Below are positions 61,664-64,000 of a stretch of DNA of 64,000 bases, piece by piece. This DNA comes from Maricaulis maris (GTDB lineage: Bacteria > Pseudomonadota > Alphaproteobacteria > Caulobacterales > Maricaulaceae), in the NCBI RefSeq assembly GCF_003634045.1, contig NZ_RBIM01000005.1:310001-374000 (forward strand), written 5' to 3'. Every line of letters begins with the position of its first letter. Within the stretch, counting starts at the first letter, position 1. The position numbers were made by a program, and so were the translations under genes. The notes below the pieces were generated by a model that saw nothing but the letters and a program-made list of their open reading frames with translations, made no database searches and was not told the DNA's origin.

Positions 61664-62289
61664 CCATCACGCTTGAAACCCTCGTCCGCGCCGCCAGTGT
61701 TATCCCGGTCCTCACCGTGGGGGATGTGGCCAAGGCCGCGCCGCTGGCCCGCGCCCTCAAGGCCGGGGGCTTGCGCGTCATCGAAATGACCATGCGCACG
61801 CCGGCCGCCCTCGACGTGCTGACCGCGATGAAGTCCGCCGAGCCGGACCTGATCATCGGCATGGGTACGATCCGCACGCCGGAACAGGTCGCCGACGCGA
61901 TGGCGGCGGGCACCGACTTCCTGGTCTCGCCGGGCCTGTCGCCGGAACTGATCCCGGCCCTGTTGGGATCCGGCCTGCCGGTCCTGCCGGGCGTCGCCAC
62001 GGCGGGCGAGGCCATGAGTGCCGTGGAAGCCGGTTTCGACGTGCTCAAATTCTTTCCGGCCGAACAGGCCGGCGGGCGGCCCTATCTCAAATCCATCGCC
62101 GGTCCTTTGCCCGATATCCGCTTCTGCCCCACCGGTTCGATCACCCGCGAAATGGCGCCGGACTATCTGGCCCTGCCCAATGTCGTCTGTGTCGGCGGAT
62201 CCTGGATCGCCACCGGCGCCATGATCGAGGCCGGCGACTGGGACGCAATCACGGCCAATGCGGCGGCCGCAGCCGCGATGAAGGCCTGA
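61660..62289 (+). CDS. eda: KDPG aldolase (2-dehydro-3-deoxy-phosphogluconate aldolase)
   Basis: Eda cleaves KDPG to pyruvate and glyceraldehyde 3-phosphate. In the 209-residue TIM barrel the general acid/base Glu42 (RVIEMTMRTPAA) and the Schiff-base Lys130 (FDVLKFFPAE) are present, with PGVATAGEAMSAVEAG and the phosphate-binding PTGSIT. It serves both glucose (from glk) and the uronate locus (from kdgK). The start overlaps the glk stop (ATGA). A terminator follows 26 bases later. Confidence 0.95.
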   Translation: MTITLETLVRAASVIPVLTVGDVAKAAPLARALKAGGLRVIEMTMRTPAALDVLTAMKSAEPDLIIGMGTIRTPEQVADAMAAGTDFLVSPGLSPELIPALLGSGLPVLPGVATAGEAMSAVEAGFDVLKFFPAEQAGGRPYLKSIAGPLPDIRFCPTGSITREMAPDYLALPNVVCVGGSWIATGAMIEAGDWDAITANAAAAAAMKA

Positions 62290-62314
62290 TATCCATCACC
62301 GGACGGCCCAAGAA

Positions 62315-62345
62315 AAAAGCGGCGACCCGATGGGCCGCCGCTTTT
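62315..62345. terminator. Bidirectional terminator between eda and putP
   Basis: A 10-bp stem (AAAAGCGGCG / CGCCGCTTTT) with an 11-base loop carries A-rich and T-rich flanks, so it works in both directions for the two convergent genes. Confidence 0.88.
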
Positions 62346-62367
62346 CTTTTGCCGTTTTGTGATCCGG

Positions 62368-63993
62368 CTATCCGGCTTTGACGCGCTTGTGCATCTCGTC
62401 GAAATAGTCGGTCACCTCCGGTCCCGGCTTGGCGGTGGCCTTGGAGACCACATAGAGCGTCACCAGGCAGGCGATGAAGCCCGGCACGATCTCGTACATC
62501 ACACCGGAGAGCTGCAGGCCGTAGATCCAGACCAGCACGGTCACCGCGCCGGCGATCATGCCGGAGATGGCGCCCAGACGGGTCATGCCGCGCCAGAACA
62601 GGCTGACCAGGATGACCGGGCCGAAGGCAGCCCCGAAACCGGCCCAGGCGTTCGACACCAGGCCGAGGATATTGCTGTCCGGATTGAAGGCCAGTCCGAT
62701 CGCCACCAGCGACACGGCCAGCACCGACAGCCGGCCGACCAGGACCAATTCCTTCTGGCTGGCGCCGCGTCGCAGGAAGATCTTGTAGAAGTCCTCGGTC
62801 AGCGAGCTCGATGAGACCAGAAGCTGGGACGAGATCGTACTCATGATCGCGGCCAGGATGGCGGCCAGCAGGAAGCCGGCAATATAGGGGTGGAAAATGA
62901 CCTGGGAGAGCAGGATGAAGATGGTTTCCTGATCGCCGAGAACAACATCGCCATCGGCAAAGGCACCGTTGGTGTCGATGTTTTCCAGATCGCCCATCGT
63001 GGTTGTGGCATCGCCGGGCGCTTCGACGACGCGGGCCACATTCAACCCGTCGGCCGTCTGGATTCCCTGGCTCTTCACATAGGCGAGGCCGGCGGCGCCG
63101 GTCAGAACGGCGCCGACCACGGTGATCAGCATCCAGCTCATGCCGATACGCCGCATGACCTTGACGTCCTTGAGCGACTTCACGGCCATGAAACGCACAA
63201 TGATGTGCGGCTGGCCGAAATAGCCCAGGCCCCAGGCCATGGTCGAGATGATGCCGACCACGGCGAGGGCAAGCCCTTCCTGCGGGATCATCGAGAGATA
63301 GGGTTTGTCCCAGCCGCCGACATCGACGCTGAGCGTGCTCAGCGCGTCGATCGTCGGGCCGAACCCGCCCAGCTGCATGATGGTCACCACCGGCACCAGG
63401 ATGAGGGCGATGAACATGATCACGCCCTGCACGAAGTCGGTCAGGCTGACAGCCAGGAAGCCGCCGAACAGGGTGTAGGCGACCACCACACCGGCGGTCA
63501 GGAACAGGCCCATCCGATAGTCCAGCCCGAAGGAGGCGTCGAACAGCTTGCCGCCGGCAACCACGCCGGCCGAGGTGTAGATGGTGAAGAAGACCACGAT
63601 GACGATGGCCGAGATCACGCGCAAAAGGCGCGAATTGTCGGCGAAGCGTTTTTCGAAATAGTCCGGAATGGTGATCGCGTCGTCCGCCACCTCGGTATAG
63701 ACGCGCAGGCGCGGCGCCACGAGCTTGTAGTTGAAATAGGCGCCGATCATCAGGCCGATGGCGATCCAGCTTTCCGACAGGCCGGTCAGCAGGATGGCGC
63801 CGGGCAAGCCCATCAGCATCCAGCCGGACATGTCCGACGCGCCGGCCGACAGGGCGGCAACGGCGGGGTGCAACTGGCGTCCGCCCAGCATGTAGCCGGA
63901 CACGTCATCGGTGGATTTGCGATAGGCATAAAAGCCGATCGCCATCATCAGGACGAAGTAGAGCGCCAGTGAGATAAGGGCTTCAATATCCAT
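62368..63993 (-). CDS. putP: Sodium/proline symporter (SSS family)
   Basis: This 541-residue inner-membrane transporter has about 13 hydrophobic segments and PutP features: YMLGGRQLHPAVAALSAGASDMSGWMLMGLPG, split here as YMLGGRQLHPAVAAL and SAGASDMSGWMLMG, then SWIAIGLMIGAYFNY, WGLGYFGQPHIIVRFMA and MSTISSQLLVSSSSLTEDFY with the serine/threonine Na+ site. It would import proline with Na+. A longer extramembrane loop (residues about 312-350) holds an acidic insert (DLENIDTNGAFADGD). The start ATG is 7 bases from the window edge, so upstream signals are not visible. PutA at the other end of the window would use its substrate. Confidence 0.88.
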   Translation of the reverse strand: MDIEALISLALYFVLMMAIGFYAYRKSTDDVSGYMLGGRQLHPAVAALSAGASDMSGWMLMGLPGAILLTGLSESWIAIGLMIGAYFNYKLVAPRLRVYTEVADDAITIPDYFEKRFADNSRLLRVISAIVIVVFFTIYTSAGVVAGGKLFDASFGLDYRMGLFLTAGVVVAYTLFGGFLAVSLTDFVQGVIMFIALILVPVVTIMQLGGFGPTIDALSTLSVDVGGWDKPYLSMIPQEGLALAVVGIISTMAWGLGYFGQPHIIVRFMAVKSLKDVKVMRRIGMSWMLITVVGAVLTGAAGLAYVKSQGIQTADGLNVARVVEAPGDATTTMGDLENIDTNGAFADGDVVLGDQETIFILLSQVIFHPYIAGFLLAAILAAIMSTISSQLLVSSSSLTEDFYKIFLRRGASQKELVLVGRLSVLAVSLVAIGLAFNPDSNILGLVSNAWAGFGAAFGPVILVSLFWRGMTRLGAISGMIAGAVTVLVWIYGLQLSGVMYEIVPGFIACLVTLYVVSKATAKPGPEVTDYFDEMHKRVKAG

Positions 63994-64000
63994 GGACTTG

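Overview
The window is about 64 kb of GC-rich, densely coded bacterial chromosome. A Caulobacter-type TonB-dependent receptor, NAD-dependent formate dehydrogenase genes, PutA without a DNA-binding domain and a LacI/TonB/TRAP sugar-acid locus together suggest a Gram-negative alphaproteobacterium, probably a stalked marine Maricaulis/Caulobacterales-type organism. The taxonomic call is inference from gene content. I see no rRNA, tRNA, CRISPR array, phage or insertion sequence.

Layout. 1-3758: start of class I ribonucleotide reductase nrdA (cut by the window edge) behind two NrdR-like boxes, then putA. 4153-13046: a glycosyltransferase, then a minus-strand surface-polysaccharide block (ugd, phosphoglucomutase, glmS, Wzm/Wzt-type ABC exporter and an AT-rich FkbM methyltransferase). 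13661-19300: a giant repeat-built autotransporter adhesin. 19297-25556: a minus-strand formate dehydrogenase operon, fdsG-fdsB-fdsA-fdhD-mobA, without fdsD. 25811-31815: a NarL-type regulator, a membrane hybrid histidine kinase, a GPH-type sugar transporter and a KefB-type antiporter.

32241-53194 is the most interesting part: a pectin/uronate utilisation locus. It holds a TonB receptor, two esterases, a PL1-type pectate lyase, a three-part TRAP transporter, uxaC, uxaA, kdgK, an RpiB-type isomerase plus an SDR dehydrogenase (a DhuI/KduD-like route for unsaturated uronates) and a LacI-family repressor. At least five copies of an ACCGGT-centred palindrome lie in the promoter gaps of this locus and nowhere else that I noticed between genes, which points to one regulon under the local LacI protein. 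Polymer is cut outside or in the periplasm, oligomers enter through TonB and TRAP, and monomers converge on 2-keto-3-deoxygluconate, which KdgK phosphorylates to KDPG. No tagaturonate or fructuronate reductase (UxaB/UxuB) is visible, so one step is missing from the window. A fumarylacetoacetate-hydrolase-family hydratase, an amidohydrolase lipoprotein and a Tat-exported TIM-barrel protein sit at the right edge.

53262-59628 is a DUF4129-DUF4350-MoxR-DUF58-SpoIIM-RDD operon of tightly overlapping genes, followed by a membrane protein. 60683-62289 is glk-eda, where Eda would cleave the KDPG made by KdgK. The window ends with a PutP-type sodium/proline symporter, roughly 60 kb from putA.
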